A stretch of 64,000 nucleotides of DNA from Erwinia pyri. GTDB taxonomy: Bacteria > Pseudomonadota > Gammaproteobacteria > Enterobacterales > Enterobacteriaceae. A program made the translations under genes and the position numbers. Below are positions 49,063 through 57,568 of the stretch, piece by piece; the stretch's first letter is position 1; every line of letters begins with the position of its first letter. The notes below the pieces were generated by a model. That model had not been told where the DNA came from and searched no databases. It was given only the letters and a program-made list of their open reading frames with translations. The stretch spans positions 2,294,001 to 2,358,000 of the forward strand of contig NZ_CP132353.1 in NCBI RefSeq assembly GCF_030758455.1, written 5' to 3'.

Positions 49063-49384
49063 ATTGCCCTTTTTGCAGCCACTCTCCGTTAATGCCGCGC
49101 ACATATTCCCCTGCCGCTGCGCGTTCAACCAGCTTTTGCCCCGCTATTCTGCCGACCGCCGCGGTGGTCATATTATTTCGCTCTGCCAGGATCTGATACT
49201 GCTGTTTACGCCCCTGATTGATGCGTTCTGCCAGCTCCAGCGTCTCTTTGTCCTGCTTGAGCGGTGCTATATAGCCCGTTAGCGTTTCGCCTACCCGCCC
49301 CTGGCTACGCGCTTCGTCCAGGGTGAGTGCCATTGCTGCCGGAGAGAGTAACAGCAGCACCAGCAGGAGACTTTTTAGTTGCAT
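49061..49384 (-). CDS. ydbL: YdbL, DUF1318 periplasmic protein
   Basis: 107 residues with signal peptide MQLKSLLLVLLLLSPAAMA, then LTLDEARSQGRVGETLTGYIAPL and the conserved tail RIAGQKLVERAAAGEYVRGINGEWLQ. It aligns end to end with E. coli YdbL. GAGGAG lies before the ATG. Last gene of ydbH-ynbE-ydbL; in E. coli it modulates the interaction of YdbH with YnbE. It begins 10 bp after ynbE. Confidence 0.94.
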   Translation of the reverse strand: MQLKSLLLVLLLLSPAAMALTLDEARSQGRVGETLTGYIAPLKQDKETLELAERINQGRKQQYQILAERNNMTTAAVGRIAGQKLVERAAAGEYVRGINGEWLQKGQ

Positions 49385-49394
49385 GCTGAACTCC

Positions 49395-49583
49395 TCAGAA
49401 CAGACCGCTCTGGTTCTTTAACAGCGCCTCGACATCCTTATCAACCTTGATATGGATCTCATGTTCAATCTTAACGTTCATATTGATGGTGATCGGCTCT
49501 TTTGGTGCCGCTATTTCAATACGCGGTATACAGCCGCTCAGCAGCAATATTCCGGCAGGCATCAGCAGGCTAATGCGTTTCAT
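49395..49583 (-). CDS. ynbE: YnbE, small outer-membrane lipoprotein
   Basis: 62 residues from the ATG at 49583 (MKRISLLMPAGILLLSGC), with AGGA upstream and 61 residues in E. coli; the longer frame to 49649 lies inside ydbH. Lipobox LLLSGC; the mature part PRIEIAAPKEPITINMNVKIEHEIHIK is the conserved YnbE signature. It multimerises by beta-strand stacking with YdbH to bridge the envelope. The start overlaps the ydbH 3' end by 14 bp. Confidence 0.93.
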   Translation of the reverse strand: MKRISLLMPAGILLLSGCIPRIEIAAPKEPITINMNVKIEHEIHIKVDKDVEALLKNQSGLF

Positions 49584-52209
49584 CAGTCGTTTCCTTTTGC
49601 GTCGGCAGCGTGGCGTTTTGTTCCACCCAGGATTGCAAATTATCGCCAAAGCGCAGGCTGCGCCAGAGCTGAAAGAGGTTTTCCTGCTGCGTGTAATTCA
49701 GCGACACGCGCTGGTTTTTATCACTGAAGCGGCTGATGCCGTTGACCTGCGCCTTCATGGTCATCGCCCCAAGATTATCAATATCTATCGTCGCCCAGCT
49801 GCGGGAGATCTCCATATAGCGCAGCCAGTCCATCGCGGCTCCGGCGGCAATGTTACTGCTGGCGATAGCATCCGCAAAATCTTTATCCAGCCGTACGGTA
49901 AGCGGCCCGTTGTTGGCGATCCAGCCATCTTTAATCAGCCAGCGGGAATTGGTCAGCCACAGCGGCATCGCGCCGTTGATATGCCCGGACATGGCGATCT
50001 GTTTGGGCTTCACCGCCGTCACCAGCTCACTCATGCTGATATTGCGCAGCCGTACTGTTGCGGCTTCTTGCTGGGGCATCTGCAGGCTCTCCATACTCAA
50101 CTGCCCGCCCAGTACATCGACAGAGACGTTGCTGAGGCGCAGCGGCTCTCTGGCGTTCCACGGATACCAGCCCTGCAAATCAGCCGTGATATTCTTTAGC
50201 GCAAACTGGTTCTTCACCTCTTTGATTCGCAGCGAAACCGGCCCTTTTGCGCCGAAATACCACTGATGCGCCCTGAGCCGGAACGGCAGAGAGAAATCGA
50301 TGCCGTTGATCTCATTGTCCGGCATCCACACGCTGCCCTCGCTGACCACCCAGTGCCCACCCGCTTCGAACCCCTGATCGGCAGCAGCGGAAAAGGCGAC
50401 CTGCGCTTTTAGCCTGCCACCCTGAATCTTCATTTTAAGGTCGTCACTCAGTAGCGGCTGGAAAACGGTCAGCGACTGTTCCGGCCACCAGGCCTGGCCG
50501 CGCAGGCGCACCCCATCCCACCGACCCTGCAGACGCACCGGGCCAATCTCCTGCGCATTAAGCGTGCCATTATAAAGAAACGCGGCAGGATCGCGCCCTT
50601 TCAGGGTGACGCTGAGCGTGGCGGGCGGTAAAAAACCGCCGCTGCTGAAGGTGGTTTGCTGCGCATCCAGCCGGAATTTGCCATCAAACGCCGGCTTTTC
50701 GCTATCACGTTGCCAGTGGACTGGTTCTGCCAGACTCAGGCGTGGCGCCTGTACGTTAACGCTGCCGTAACTTATCTGGTCAAAACCTGTGGAAAGGGAG
50801 GAAAGCTCAATCAGCGACGCTTCCCAACGCCCCCGGCCGCTGACATCCCATCTGGCCGACAGCGGCGCCATATACCCCTCGCCCCAGTAGCGCCAGCCCC
50901 ATTTGCCTTTATCAGGCCAGAAGTCAGCAGCGCGACCATCCAGATGGAGCCTGAAACGGCCCCACTGCGGATCGTGAGCCGTAAGGATGGCCTGCAGACG
51001 GCCAGAGATCCCCTTTGATGAGAGCGTCACCCCCGCCAGCGGCCAGCGGGCTTCATCAACCTCCAGCGTGGAAAGCAGGCGACCACGAAGCCGCAGCAGT
51101 GCGCCAGGCTTGAGCTGCAGTACCGGATCCAGCAGCGGGCCCTGCAGCTCGCCGGGGAGACCGGCATAGAACTGCAGCTGAGCGAGTTTGCTCTCACCGG
51201 TCAAACGAAACGGTAGCTGACTGTTCTGCCAGTCAAGATGGCCTGGCCCCAGTGAAAGCACTACGTTTCCTTTCCCGCCGCGCCCTTGCGTGAGTACGTT
51301 CAGCCGCCCGGTTATCTCTGTGGCCGGGATCCCCTGCTGCCAGTTTTTCAGGGCCAGGGTAACGCCGCCGGAGAGAGGCTGCGAAGCATAGGGCCAGCAC
51401 CACTGGCCCTGCTGGATCAGGATCTGTTGTTCGGAGATGGCCCACGGCAGGCTCACCAGCGGCGTCTCATCCCCCTGAGGGTGGATAACCAGTTCTCCCG
51501 CCTGCTGTTGCCACGCCAGGTTAACGGTCAATGGCGCGGGAATGCCCTGAAGCGTCATTGCCCCTTTCAGTTTACCGCTATCAGGTAACGTATTGGGAAC
51601 AGTCGGTAAGCGTAACGTACCGGCAATATTCACCGGCTCAGGCACACCCGGTACGTTGAGGGTCAGCGAATTGAGCGTCAGCGTCTGGCCATTAAGCTGT
51701 GCATTCAGCAGCAAATTCTGGCTGCGGTAACGAAGCGTTTGCTGCTGACGATCGGTGCTCAGCTCCAGCGCACCTGCCCAGGTTTGCCAGGGAGAGACAG
51801 TGAGATTAGTGATGGCTATATCCGCAGCGGGCAGCATGGCCTGCCAGTCGGCCAGGGTGCGCGGGGTGTCAGGCTGCTCGCTGGCCGGGAGTTTGCTGCT
51901 ACAGCTGCTCTCTATGGTCACACTGCCCGCCTTTAACACCCAACGCCCGGCCTTGCGCCCTAGTGAGAGATCGCGAATGTCCGCCAGATCGCACTCTGCC
52001 ACACGATACCGCAGGCCCGACAGCGTCAGTTTACCCGAGCGCCATTGCGGACTCCCCGCCATTACCAGAGAGGTGTTGGCAGGCAGCCACAACCCAACCA
52101 GCCGGGGCAGCCAGTGGGGTAGAGTCAGCAGCAGGGCCGCGAGCGACAGCACCACGATCGCTATAATCGCAGTGACGACTTTCCAGCCGCGTGAGAGGCC
52201 AGTCAACAT
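49570..52209 (-). CDS. ydbH: YdbH, AsmA-like intermembrane lipid-transport protein
   Basis: 879 residues; E. coli YdbH has the same size. One N-terminal membrane anchor (WKVVTAIIAIVVLSLAALLLTL) followed by a long repetitive beta-rich periplasmic region with many GxLxLxxL-type strands, ending with the conserved block RLDKDFADAIASSNIAAGAAMDWLRYMEISRSW. YdbH, TamB and YhdP are partly redundant bridges moving phospholipids to the outer membrane. First gene of ydbH-ynbE-ydbL, divergent from ldhA as in E. coli. The RBS (GGA) is modest. Confidence 0.94.
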   Translation of the reverse strand: MLTGLSRGWKVVTAIIAIVVLSLAALLLTLPHWLPRLVGLWLPANTSLVMAGSPQWRSGKLTLSGLRYRVAECDLADIRDLSLGRKAGRWVLKAGSVTIESSCSSKLPASEQPDTPRTLADWQAMLPAADIAITNLTVSPWQTWAGALELSTDRQQQTLRYRSQNLLLNAQLNGQTLTLNSLTLNVPGVPEPVNIAGTLRLPTVPNTLPDSGKLKGAMTLQGIPAPLTVNLAWQQQAGELVIHPQGDETPLVSLPWAISEQQILIQQGQWCWPYASQPLSGGVTLALKNWQQGIPATEITGRLNVLTQGRGGKGNVVLSLGPGHLDWQNSQLPFRLTGESKLAQLQFYAGLPGELQGPLLDPVLQLKPGALLRLRGRLLSTLEVDEARWPLAGVTLSSKGISGRLQAILTAHDPQWGRFRLHLDGRAADFWPDKGKWGWRYWGEGYMAPLSARWDVSGRGRWEASLIELSSLSTGFDQISYGSVNVQAPRLSLAEPVHWQRDSEKPAFDGKFRLDAQQTTFSSGGFLPPATLSVTLKGRDPAAFLYNGTLNAQEIGPVRLQGRWDGVRLRGQAWWPEQSLTVFQPLLSDDLKMKIQGGRLKAQVAFSAAADQGFEAGGHWVVSEGSVWMPDNEINGIDFSLPFRLRAHQWYFGAKGPVSLRIKEVKNQFALKNITADLQGWYPWNAREPLRLSNVSVDVLGGQLSMESLQMPQQEAATVRLRNISMSELVTAVKPKQIAMSGHINGAMPLWLTNSRWLIKDGWIANNGPLTVRLDKDFADAIASSNIAAGAAMDWLRYMEISRSWATIDIDNLGAMTMKAQVNGISRFSDKNQRVSLNYTQQENLFQLWRSLRFGDNLQSWVEQNATLPTQKETTDETH

Positions 52210-52384
52210 TCTGTTCCATCCGTGAAGAGCATAGGGTGAAATGATGGCATGGAATCCCCTGGCGGAGAAGTTTTTAACTAATAATCATGATTCTGCGCAA
52301 ATCTGTGCGACGGTCCCGCGCCTGTTAAGAATTATTGTTACTATGATGGAAGCAGCATTCCCTTAGGGTCACAGGAGAGAGATG

Positions 52385-53377
52385 ATGAAACTTGCGGTAT
52401 ACAGCACCAAACAGTATGACCGGAAATACCTTGAGCAGGTCAATGAGCAGTATGGTTATGAACTGGAGTTCTTCGACTTCCTGCTGACCGAACGCACCGC
52501 GAAAAACGCCGTGGGCTGCGACGGCATCTGCATTTTTGTTAACGATGATGGCAGCCGCGTGGTGCTGGAGGAGCTGGCCGAACTGGGGATTAAATTTATC
52601 GCCCTGCGCTGCGCTGGCTTCAATAATGTCGATCTTGCGGCTGCAAAAGAGCTGGGGATCAAAGTGGTTCGTGTGCCGGCCTATTCGCCTGAGGCGGTGG
52701 CAGAGCATGCGGTGGGCATGATGATGACCCTTAACCGTCGCATTCATCGCGCTTATCAGCGTACGCGTGATGCCAACTTCTCTCTGGAAGGCTTGATCGG
52801 GTTTAATATGCATGGCCGCACCGCTGGCATAGTGGGAACCGGAAAAATTGGTCTTGCCACGCTGCGGATCCTGAAAGGGTTTGGCATGCGCCTGCTGGCC
52901 TTTGACCCTTACCCTAACCCCGCCGCGCTGGAGCTGGGCGCCGAATATGTCGATATTCATACGCTGTTCAGAGAGTCTGATGTGATCTCTTTGCACTGCC
53001 CGCTCACGCCGGAAAATCACCATCTGTTAAATATGACCGCGTTCGAACAGATGAAGGATGGCGTGATGATCATCAATACCAGTCGGGGCGGCTTAATCGA
53101 TTCACAGGCGGCGATTGACGCGCTGAAGCTGCAAAAGATTGGCTCTCTGGGAATGGATGTCTACGAAAACGAGCGGGATCTCTTTTTTGAAGATAAATCG
53201 AACGATGTGATTCAGGATGATGTTTTCCGTCGCCTTTCAGCCTGCCATAACGTGCTGTTTACCGGCCATCAGGCTTTCCTGACGGCGGAAGCGCTGACCA
53301 GCATTGCTGAAACCACGCTGGAAAACCTGAAACAATTAACAACCGGTCAGCCCTGCCAGAACGAACTGACTGCATAA
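52385..53377 (+). CDS. ldhA: Fermentative D-lactate dehydrogenase
   Basis: 330 residues (331 from the preceding ATG at 52382); MKLAVYSTKQYDRKYLEQVN equals the E. coli start and AGGAG is better spaced for 52385. D-2-hydroxyacid dehydrogenase fold: NAD motif GIVGTGKIGLATLRIL, catalytic Arg in INTSRGGLID, Glu in VYENERDLFFED and His in FTGHQAFLTAEAL. Reduces pyruvate to D-lactate in fermentation. Divergent from ydbH as in E. coli; hslJ, which follows ldhA there, is absent. Confidence 0.97.
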   Translation: MKLAVYSTKQYDRKYLEQVNEQYGYELEFFDFLLTERTAKNAVGCDGICIFVNDDGSRVVLEELAELGIKFIALRCAGFNNVDLAAAKELGIKVVRVPAYSPEAVAEHAVGMMMTLNRRIHRAYQRTRDANFSLEGLIGFNMHGRTAGIVGTGKIGLATLRILKGFGMRLLAFDPYPNPAALELGAEYVDIHTLFRESDVISLHCPLTPENHHLLNMTAFEQMKDGVMIINTSRGGLIDSQAAIDALKLQKIGSLGMDVYENERDLFFEDKSNDVIQDDVFRRLSACHNVLFTGHQAFLTAEALTSIAETTLENLKQLTTGQPCQNELTA

Positions 53378-53390
53378 TTTGCAGAATGCT

Positions 53391-53417
53391 GGCCGGTTAT
53401 TATTCTGCCGGCCGGTT
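53391..53417 (+). terminator. Terminator of ldhA
   Basis: GGCCGG (53391-53396) pairs with CCGGCC (53408-53413) over an 11-base loop and is followed by GGTTTT. It lies against the stop of the convergent lipoprotein gene. Confidence 0.7.
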
Positions 53418-53693
53418 TTAGCGGGCGCAGGTCCCGCCAGCCAGCGCGCTCTCGCCGCAGCGACGGCCGTTGGCTAACTGACACATGCCTACTGCACTGC
53501 CATCCAGCTGGCGGGAGAGAGCCAGGGTTCCCCCCGCACTGGCACAGGTGCTGGCGGCTAAATCTGACATCACAACATGCGGCGGCACGTGGGCGCTGGT
53601 TGCCTGTTGCGGCGGTTCGTTGTCGGTTTCACTGCTGCTGCAGGCGGACAGCAACAGCGCACAACCTACAAGCAGAAAGGTCGCTGCTTTCAT
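53418..53693 (-). CDS. DUF333 lipoprotein (YdbJ/YoaF-like)
   Basis: 91 residues from the ATG at 53693 (MKAATFLLVGCALLLSAC), with GGAG upstream; the longer start at 53732 is rejected because the signal peptide begins here. Lipobox LLLSAC, a Ser/Thr/Pro-rich linker, and a DUF333 domain with the pattern CASAGGTLALSRQLDGSAVG then CQLANGRRCGESALAGGTC, four cysteines likely disulphide-bonded. In E. coli the DUF333 gene ydbJ also lies near ldhA. Function unknown. Confidence 0.83.
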   Translation of the reverse strand: MKAATFLLVGCALLLSACSSSETDNEPPQQATSAHVPPHVVMSDLAASTCASAGGTLALSRQLDGSAVGMCQLANGRRCGESALAGGTCAR

Positions 53694-53808
53694 CTCTTCT
53701 CCGGGAACGGTAATTATGCAGAAAGCCAGCATAGGCTACGAACTCAGGCGGGTCGAGAGCTGTCACGAATATTTACCAAATTAAAAGCCTTAAAATAGCA
53801 ATAGTCCG

Positions 53809-53874
53809 GCGTCTCATTTTTTTAACCGTAAAAGGAAGCCTGTAAAACCCCTTCCTTTCAAATGGTTAAGACGC
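53809..53874. other. Nested inverted repeats, candidate structured RNA or regulatory element
   Basis: Three arms nest in order: GCGTC (53809-53813) with GACGC (53870-53874), TTAACC (53822-53827) with GGTTAA (53864-53869), and AAAGGAAG (53831-53838) with CTTCCTTT (53851-53858). All are perfect pairs, forming a 66-nt stem with internal bulges and a 12-base loop. It lies in the 449-bp gap 53733-54181. Two further dyads follow: GTGAC/GTCAC at 53928-53940 and CCTCTT/AAGAGG at 53949-53971. No gene is supported in this gap. Confidence 0.5.
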
Positions 53875-54181
53875 ACTGCTTAATCCGTTCTTACTGACCC
53901 GGTGCAGAGAGTTAACCGCTGCATTTTGTGACATTGTCACGCCTAAGCCCTCTTTTCTCTGTTGTAAGAGGCGGGGTTATCTTAATTCCTGCCTTTTTTA
54001 TCCCTCCCGGAGAAGAGACTACCTGAAGTGATCTGGCGTTTATGGCATGATGCCATCAGTGAGGTGCAACGGAAGACTCGTTCTGGCTGCCATAGCCTGC
54101 ACGGTCTGACGCTGGCGCTATCCTGTCCGGTTACAGGGCCGATTTTCGGCCTGGATATGCAGAAACTAGAGGGAGAAGTCG

Positions 54182-54469
54182 ATGAGCGATAAAACGATTA
54201 TTATTGTGGCGAAATTTACCGCCAGGCCTGGCAAGGCTGATGAATTAAAGAAAGTGCTGAATCACGGCGTGAAGCCTGCCCGTGAGGAAGCGGGCTGCCT
54301 GCACTATGACCTCTACCGCAGCGTGGAGGATGGCAATGTCTTCCTGTTTCATGAAACCTGGCGCAATGCCGAAGCGGTTGAGATCCATGGTGGCCAGCCG
54401 CATTTCCAGACGCTGATGGCCGATGCAGAGCCCCTTCTGGCCAAACCGCCGGAAGTCCATAAAATCTGA
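54182..54469 (+). CDS. Antibiotic-biosynthesis-monooxygenase-domain protein (quinol monooxygenase-like)
   Basis: 95 residues forming a single ABM ferredoxin-like domain: IIIVAKFTARPGKADELKKVL, AREEAGCLHYDLYRSVEDGNVFLFHETW, and HGGQPHFQTLMADAEPLL. Similar in size and pattern to YgiN, a quinol monooxygenase, but the substrate here is unknown. RBS GGGAG lies before the ATG. Convergent with dbpA across a terminator. A short GTG-started open frame (54028-54192) overlaps its start by 11 bases. Confidence 0.87.
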   Translation: MSDKTIIIVAKFTARPGKADELKKVLNHGVKPAREEAGCLHYDLYRSVEDGNVFLFHETWRNAEAVEIHGGQPHFQTLMADAEPLLAKPPEVHKI

Positions 54470-54490
54470 GCGCGCTGATAAGCTGATAAA

Positions 54491-54517
54491 AAAAGGCCAG
54501 ACAAGCTGGCCTTTTCT
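54491..54517. terminator. Bidirectional terminator between the ABM gene and dbpA
   Basis: AAAAGGCCAG (54491-54500) and CTGGCCTTTT (54506-54515), a 10-bp stem with a 5-base loop and A/T runs on both sides. Confidence 0.92.
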
Positions 54518-54536
54518 CATTCTACAACAGGAAGGT

Positions 54537-55916
54537 TTATTTCACTAACCGTGCACGGCACGATTTCCCTTTGATTTTGACCTGCTGCAGCTGCTTCATC
54601 ACCTGACGGGCGCTCTCCTGACGAATAGCGACGTAAGCCTGAGTCGGCGCGATATCAATCTTACCGATCATTTCACTACTTAATCCCGCTTCGCCAGTTA
54701 ACGCGCCCAGAATATCTCCCGGGCGGATTTTCGCTTTTTTACCGCCATCCAGGCTCAGGGTGACCATCTCCGCCGGCAGCGGCTGCGAAGCCACAGACTT
54801 CAGCTCCGAGACGCTATGCCAGCTCAGCTTCTTCTGCAGATAATCTTCCAGCGCATGGGCACGGATCATCTCGTCAGGTGCAACCAGACTGATGGCGATC
54901 CCCTCTGCGCCCGCGCGGGCAGTACGACCAATGCGGTGGACATGCACTTCCGGATCAAAAGAGAGCTGGTAGTTCACCACCATCGCCAGCGCTTTAATAT
55001 CAAGGCCACGCGCCGCAACGTCAGTTGCCACCAGCACCCGGCAGCTGCCGTTAGCGAAGCGAATAAGCACCTGGTCGCGGTCACGCTGCTCTAAATCGCC
55101 ATGCAGCGCCAGCGCGCTGATATTCTCTTTTTCCAGCGCATAAGCAACGTCATCGCATTCCCGTCGGGTATTGCAGAACACCACGCATGATGAGGGCTTA
55201 CGGTCGCTCAGCAAGCCGATAAGCGCCGTCAGCTTTTCGCGCGGACCCGCTTCATAAAAGCGCTGTTCAATGGCGGGGAGATCGGAGACCACATCGGTTT
55301 CAACGGTGACAGGGTCACGTTGCACCGACTGGCTGATTTGCGCAATATCCTGCGGCCAGGTTGCAGAGAACAACAGCGTCTGACGGGAGGCAGGAGAATA
55401 GCGAATAATCGCGTCGATATCTTCGCGGAAGCCCATTTCCAACATCCTGTCCGCTTCATCCAGCACCAGAGTAGTGATCTGACCTAACTGCAACGTTTCA
55501 CGCTTCAGGTGATCAAGAATACGCCCGGGCGTCCCCACCACAATATGCGGCGCATGTACCAGCGAGTCACGCTGTGCACCCATGGGCTGACCGCCACACA
55601 AGGTTAAGATTTTTATATTTGCGGTAAAGCGCGCCAGACGACGCAGCTCTTTGGCTACCTGATCGGCCAGTTCACGCGTCGGGCACAGCACCAGCGACTG
55701 CGTGACAAACTGGCTGACATCAATGCGATGCAGCACGCCAAGACCGAATGCAGCGGTTTTGCCGCTGCCGGTTTTCGCCTGCGCGCGGACGTCTTTCCCT
55801 TCCAGTATGGCGGGCAGAGAAGCGGCCTGGATTGGGGTCATGGTGTGGTAGCCGAGCTCGTTCAGATTGTCGATCTGGCTGGCTGGCAGGGATGTCAGGG
55901 TTGAAAAAGCAGTCAC
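54537..55916 (-). CDS. dbpA: 23S rRNA-specific DEAD-box RNA helicase DbpA
   Basis: 459 residues starting with GTG at 55916 (GAGAG six bases upstream). Q motif LGYHTMTPIQAASLPAIL, motif I AKTGSGKTAAF, II VLDEADRML, III LFSATWP, V VLVATDVAARGLDI and VI HRIGRTARAG; the C-terminal RNA-binding domain that recognises hairpin 92 of 23S rRNA is present (MVTLSLDGGKKAKIRPGDIL to the end). Acts in 50S assembly. Downstream of ttcA with a 126-bp gap. Confidence 0.97.
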   Translation of the reverse strand: MTAFSTLTSLPASQIDNLNELGYHTMTPIQAASLPAILEGKDVRAQAKTGSGKTAAFGLGVLHRIDVSQFVTQSLVLCPTRELADQVAKELRRLARFTANIKILTLCGGQPMGAQRDSLVHAPHIVVGTPGRILDHLKRETLQLGQITTLVLDEADRMLEMGFREDIDAIIRYSPASRQTLLFSATWPQDIAQISQSVQRDPVTVETDVVSDLPAIEQRFYEAGPREKLTALIGLLSDRKPSSCVVFCNTRRECDDVAYALEKENISALALHGDLEQRDRDQVLIRFANGSCRVLVATDVAARGLDIKALAMVVNYQLSFDPEVHVHRIGRTARAGAEGIAISLVAPDEMIRAHALEDYLQKKLSWHSVSELKSVASQPLPAEMVTLSLDGGKKAKIRPGDILGALTGEAGLSSEMIGKIDIAPTQAYVAIRQESARQVMKQLQQVKIKGKSCRARLVK

Positions 55917-56006
55917 AAATTACTCTCTGATAAAACCGGCGGGCGGAATGGCGCTGAGTGTAGCAGAAACCACGGTTTCCCGTTACTGCCGGGCAATTAA
56001 CGGGAA

Positions 56007-56034
56007 CACCGGCCTGGCCCAATGCCAGCCGGTG
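56007..56034. terminator. Hairpin after ttcA
   Basis: CACCGGC (56007-56013) with GCCGGTG (56028-56034) and TGGC/GCCA inside, loop CCAAT, one bulged C. It lies 9 bp past the ttcA stop. The T-run is missing, so it may be only a weak terminator. Confidence 0.5.
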
Positions 56035-56042
56035 AGAAAGGG

Positions 56043-56936
56043 TTAAAGATTGGTTACGTCGATAAACAGGGATTTATCGATATTGGTGGAAGAGACGGTG
56101 GCTTCCGTAAAGGCGTACTCTTCCCGCTCACCTTCTCTTTCCAGCGGCAGGTTAACGAAATCGAACAGGTTGCGGTCCGCAAGCTGGCTGGGGCTGACGT
56201 TCTGAATCGATTTAAATACGCTCTCCACGCGGCCCGGCTCTTTTTTATCCCATTCGCTCAGCATCGCTTTGATCGCCTGGCGCTGCAGGTTCTCCTGGGA
56301 ACCGCAAAGATTGCAGGGAATAATAGGGAACGCTTTATGTTCCGCATAGGCGATCAGGTCTTTTTCGCGACAGTAGGCCAGCGGGCGTATCACCACATTG
56401 CGGCCATCATCAGAGCGCAGTTTCGGCGGCATCGCTTTCATGCGCGCACCGTGGAAAATGTTCAGAAACAGCGTTTCCACGATATCGTCAAGATGATGGC
56501 CCAGCGCAATTTTGGTGGCGCCAATACGTTCAGCAAAGGAGTAGAGCGTACCACGGCGCAGCCTTGAACAGAGGCCGCAGGTGGTTTTCCCCTCAGGGAT
56601 CTTCTCTTTCACCACTGAATAGGTGTCTTTATCCACGATGTAGTAAGGAATATTCAGACTTTCAAAATAGTCAGGAAGAATGTGCTCAGGGAAGCCCGGC
56701 TGCTTCTGATCCAGGTTTACGGCCACCACGTCGAAATGGATCGGCGCAACCTTCTTGAGATTCAGCAGAATATCGAGCATGGCGAAGGAGTCTTTGCCGC
56801 CGCTCATGCAGGCCATCACCACATCATTCTCTTCGATCATGTTGTAGTCGATGATGGCGTTGCCTACATTTCTCCGCAGACGTTTCTGCAGTTTATTGTA
56901 TTCAAGGGATTCTTTTCTTGTATCTGTCTGATTCAT
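56043..56936 (-). CDS. ttcA: tRNA 2-thiocytidine(32) biosynthesis protein TtcA
   Basis: 297 residues. ATP-pyrophosphatase P-loop [14 protein letters not shown], iron-sulphur/thiol cysteines in [10 protein letters not shown] and [21 protein letters not shown], and [15 protein letters not shown]. TtcA thiolates C32 of certain tRNAs using a [4Fe-4S] cluster and ATP. Matches E. coli TtcA across its length. It has its own upstream region containing the proline-rich ORF and fnrS on the same strand. Confidence 0.96.
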   Translation of the reverse strand: MNQTDTRKESLEYNKLQKRLRRNVGNAIIDYNMIEENDVVMACMSGGKDSFAMLDILLNLKKVAPIHFDVVAVNLDQKQPGFPEHILPDYFESLNIPYYIVDKDTYSVVKEKIPEGKTTCGLCSRLRRGTLYSFAERIGATKIALGHHLDDIVETLFLNIFHGARMKAMPPKLRSDDGRNVVIRPLAYCREKDLIAYAEHKAFPIIPCNLCGSQENLQRQAIKAMLSEWDKKEPGRVESVFKSIQNVSPSQLADRNLFDFVNLPLEREGEREEYAFTEATVSSTNIDKSLFIDVTNL

Positions 56937-57144
56937 AGCTACTTCTCGTGCCGCCAGGGGATGTGGATAGCGGGTGAAATCCTGTAATGCCGGGGAGTAT
57001 ACGGGTTTTTACGGCAGGTTGAAATATTCGGCGCTGGCGGGCAGCCTGTCGGAAGTAAGGTAATGCTGACGGTGTTGCGATATGAAAAGGGGACAATTCC
57101 CCTTTTCTGCCGGTTATGGCATTTACAGCACGATGAAATAACGA

Positions 57145-57300
57145 CTACATATGAGGCGGCGGGTCGAGAATCGGATCCGGATCGCCGGGCGGCGGATCGG
57201 GCATCGGCTGCGGCGTCGGCATCGGGTCTGGAATGGGAAGCGGATCGGTGGGGATTGGGTCAGAGGCCCGCGTGATATCCATGATATTGGCAGTTAACAT
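57145..57300 (-). CDS. Unrecognised 51-residue proline/aspartate-rich protein
   Basis: ATG at 57300, TAG at 57145-57147, preceded by GAGGAGGAAAAG, one of the best ribosome binding sites in the window. The first 14 residues (MLTANIMDITRASD) are ordinary; the rest is 18 prolines in about 37 residues with a P-x-P pattern (PIPTDPLPIPDPMPTPQP, then DPPPGDPDP, LDPPPHM), very acidic and without Cys or membrane segment. It would form an extended polyproline-like rod. Repeated Asp-Pro and Pro-Pro-Pro would need EF-P. It lies between fnrS and ttcA on the same strand. I recognise no family. Confidence 0.7.
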   Translation of the reverse strand: MLTANIMDITRASDPIPTDPLPIPDPMPTPQPMPDPPPGDPDPILDPPPHM

Positions 57301-57366
57301 CTTTTCCTCCTCAGATAAAGCATGAACTTAAAGCATAGGCACCCGATCCATTGATGGCAAATGGGC

Positions 57367-57484
57367 AAAAAAAAGCCGGGAAAACCCGGCTGTTACGAAT
57401 CAAATGTGCTATGCAGTAATTCAAAAAAAGGAAGTAAGACAATGTGGAGCGCAACGCCCATCGCTTGACGTTGCATTCACCTGC
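57367..57484 (-). ncRNA. fnrS: FnrS, anaerobically induced Hfq-dependent small RNA
   Basis: The minus strand from 57484 reads GCAGGTGAATGCAACGTCAA and continues through GCGATGGGCGTTGCGCTCCA, TTACTTCCTTTTTTTGAATT and ACTGCATAGCACA, matching the remembered E. coli FnrS core, with differences mainly in the terminator loop. It ends in GCCGGG-TTTT-CCCGGC plus a T8 run (to 57367). As in E. coli it follows zntB. It represses messages for oxidative metabolism (for example sodB, sodA, cydDC, metE) in anaerobiosis using Hfq. Confidence 0.93.
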
Positions 57485-57519
57485 GGGAAAGAGTTTCCCG
57501 CATTATGGTGCTGAAAATA

Positions 57520-57533
57520 TTGATTTTGGTCAG
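57520..57533. promoter_or_regulatory. FNR site of fnrS
   Basis: TTGATTTTGGTCAG matches one FNR half-site fully (TTGAT) and the other in three of five positions. Its centre is about 42 bp upstream of the inferred fnrS start, the standard class II activator position. Confidence 0.65.
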
Positions 57534-57568
57534 TTTCTGGAAGGGTTTTTCAATATTTCTTGCTTTGT

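Noticed and set aside
53928..53940. CRP site at GTGACATTGTCAC
   Set aside because: Half-sites are one base too close for CRP and the outer bases do not fit; kept only as a dyad.
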